Shown here piece after piece: positions 34,852-35,083 of a DNA stretch of 35,083 nucleotides (positions are counted from its first letter, which is position 1; every line of letters begins with the position of its first letter). The DNA lies in the NCBI GenBank assembly GCA_024280895.1, contig JAJRPI010000001.1, forward strand, positions 1-35,083. The letters are read 5' to 3'. Origin of the DNA: Alphaproteobacteria bacterium (GTDB taxonomy: Bacteria; Pseudomonadota; Alphaproteobacteria; Rhizobiales; JAKIUO01). Under the pieces are notes generated by a model. It did no database searches. It was given only the letters and a program-made list of their open reading frames with translations, and was not told the DNA's origin. The translations under genes and the position numbers were made by a program.

Positions 34852-34896
34852 CTATGACCTCGAGTCTGTCCAGGCAGACTCTAAACGAGGTCATAG
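34852..34896. repeat. Hairpin with 11-bp outer and 6-bp inner stem
   Basis: CTATGACCTCG (34852-34862) pairs perfectly with CGAGGTCATAG (34886-34896); inside, AGTCTG (34863-34868) pairs with CAGACT (34875-34880), with a five-base bulge CTAAA on one side. It overlaps the right end of the candidate MITE by nine bases, so the two structures are alternative pairings. Confidence 0.65.
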
Positions 34897-35007
34897 CACA
34901 CCTCGTGTGATCAGCAAAGTATAGTTGGCCAAGACCAGGAGGTGGTAGTGTCTCAGTTTGAAATGTTCTTTTTTGTTCTCCCTATCGCTTCCCGCCAGCA
35001 ATTCCTA

Positions 35008-35029
35008 TATAATGCTTATCGGTAAGCAT
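35008..35029 (+). promoter_or_regulatory. -10 box TATAAT and adjoining palindrome before the right-edge gene
   Basis: A perfect -10 hexamer TATAAT (35008-35013) is joined to the palindrome ATGCTTA-TCGG-TAAGCAT (35012-35029). The -35 region is weak (best TCGCTT at 34985 with 17-bp spacing). The palindrome covers the expected transcription start, so it could be an operator or a 5' mRNA hairpin just before the ribosome binding site AAGGAG (35030-35035). Confidence 0.5.
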
Positions 35030-35040
35030 AAGGAGAAATC

Positions 35041-35083
35041 ATGCCCAAAGGACCGAAAGGCGAAAAACGACCCGGCGATGTAA
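35041..35083 (+). CDS. Start of a small conserved alphaproteobacterial protein (3' truncated by window)
   Basis: Only 14 codons are visible, MPKGPKGEKRPGDV. A strong ribosome binding site AAGGAG lies five bases before the ATG. This N-terminus is one I recognise as common in alphaproteobacteria, in small proteins of about 60-70 residues starting MPKGPxGxKRPAD, of unknown function and sometimes annotated as RNA-binding. The basic, proline- and glycine-rich start fits that. The rest is outside the window, so the assignment is provisional. Confidence 0.7.
   Translation, partial: MPKGPKGEKRPGDV

Larger units (their letters stand above)
34597..34860. mobile_element. Candidate MITE: 264 bp with 35-bp imperfect terminal inverted repeats
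   Basis: The sequence 34597-34631 and the reverse complement of 34826-34860 agree at 30 of 35 positions; both begin AGGTCATA and include CTCATAAACGG. The ends are non-coding and the interior has no open frame of note but is rich in nested inverted repeats. This is the form of a non-autonomous element. A target-site duplication is not obvious (flanks CTCCTTT and CGAGTCT), and no transposase is in the window, so an ncRNA locus is an alternative. Confidence 0.45.
34584..35040. other. 457-bp divergent intergenic region with nested inverted repeats
   Basis: No protein-coding gene was found. The region holds a 35-bp imperfect terminal inverted repeat pair (34597-34860), inside it an 18-bp perfect inverted repeat, a bidirectional terminator-like hairpin and a small ATTGGG-CTTT-CCCAAT hairpin (34669-34684), and at the right another hairpin (34852-34896). 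From 34897 to about 35000 no structure was seen. A terminator inside a divergent promoter region is unexpected and points to an inserted element or a small RNA gene. Confidence 0.6.

Noticed and set aside
1-35083. CRISPR arrays, tRNA or rRNA genes, prophage or transposase genes
   Set aside because: No regularly spaced direct repeats, no cloverleaf-like sequence and no recognisable mobile-element protein were seen by reading; a tRNAscan or Infernal search would be decisive.

Overview
The window reads as a chromosomal segment of an alphaproteobacterium, probably near Hyphomicrobiales/Rhodobacterales and with a moderate GC content. The inference rests on protein families: an alphaproteobacterial-style HNH nuclease, a C-terminal 4Fe-4S ETF:ubiquinone oxidoreductase, an AprM-type adenylylsulfate reductase cluster, a long cyclopropane synthase, and a truncated gene at the right edge starting MPKGPKGEKRPGDV. 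No rRNA, tRNA, CRISPR array, transposase or phage gene was seen.

Layout. 1-3.7 kb: the end of an RbbA-like double-NBD ABC transporter fusion and its YhhJ-like permease. 3.7-4.5 kb: a gene-poor leader with a stem-loop. 4.5-9.2 kb: a dissimilatory sulfur operon, aprM-aprB-aprA, followed by three co-directional accessory genes: a 116-aa probable NTF2-like protein, a 52-aa small protein and a SlyD-like FKBP. 9.3-11.6 kb (minus): an ABC exporter and a HIT-family gene broken by one in-frame TAG. 11.9-15.7 kb: ETF-QO (plus), ManC/AlgA-type mannose-1-phosphate guanylyltransferase (minus) and a glutathione S-transferase (minus). 15.9-21.3 kb: lutABC (plus), convergent with phosphoenolpyruvate synthase (minus); a 135-bp REP-like inverted pair fills exactly the gap between the two stop codons. 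21.4-25.4 kb: tesA-like esterase divergent from a YbbA/YbbP ABC pair. 25.8-28.8 kb: glpD-glpK operon (minus). 28.9-34.6 kb: DUF3179 protein, YafK-type L,D-transpeptidase with a very basic tail, a secreted orphan, a cyclopropane synthase and an HNH nuclease. 34.6-35.0 kb: a divergent intergenic region packed with nested inverted repeats, MITE-like or an ncRNA locus.

How the genes work together. AprBA with the AprM membrane protein would oxidise sulfite with AMP to APS and pass electrons to the membrane; ATP sulfurylase is not in the window. LutABC oxidises L-lactate to pyruvate and PpsA can convert pyruvate to PEP for gluconeogenesis. GlpK/GlpD feed glycerol into triose phosphates, with GlpD reducing quinone, as ETF-QO does for acyl-CoA and amine dehydrogenases. 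The picture is a respiratory organism that takes electrons from reduced sulfur, lactate, glycerol and flavoproteins. The least described part is the three-gene tail of the apr operon; the clearest anomaly is the interrupted HIT gene.
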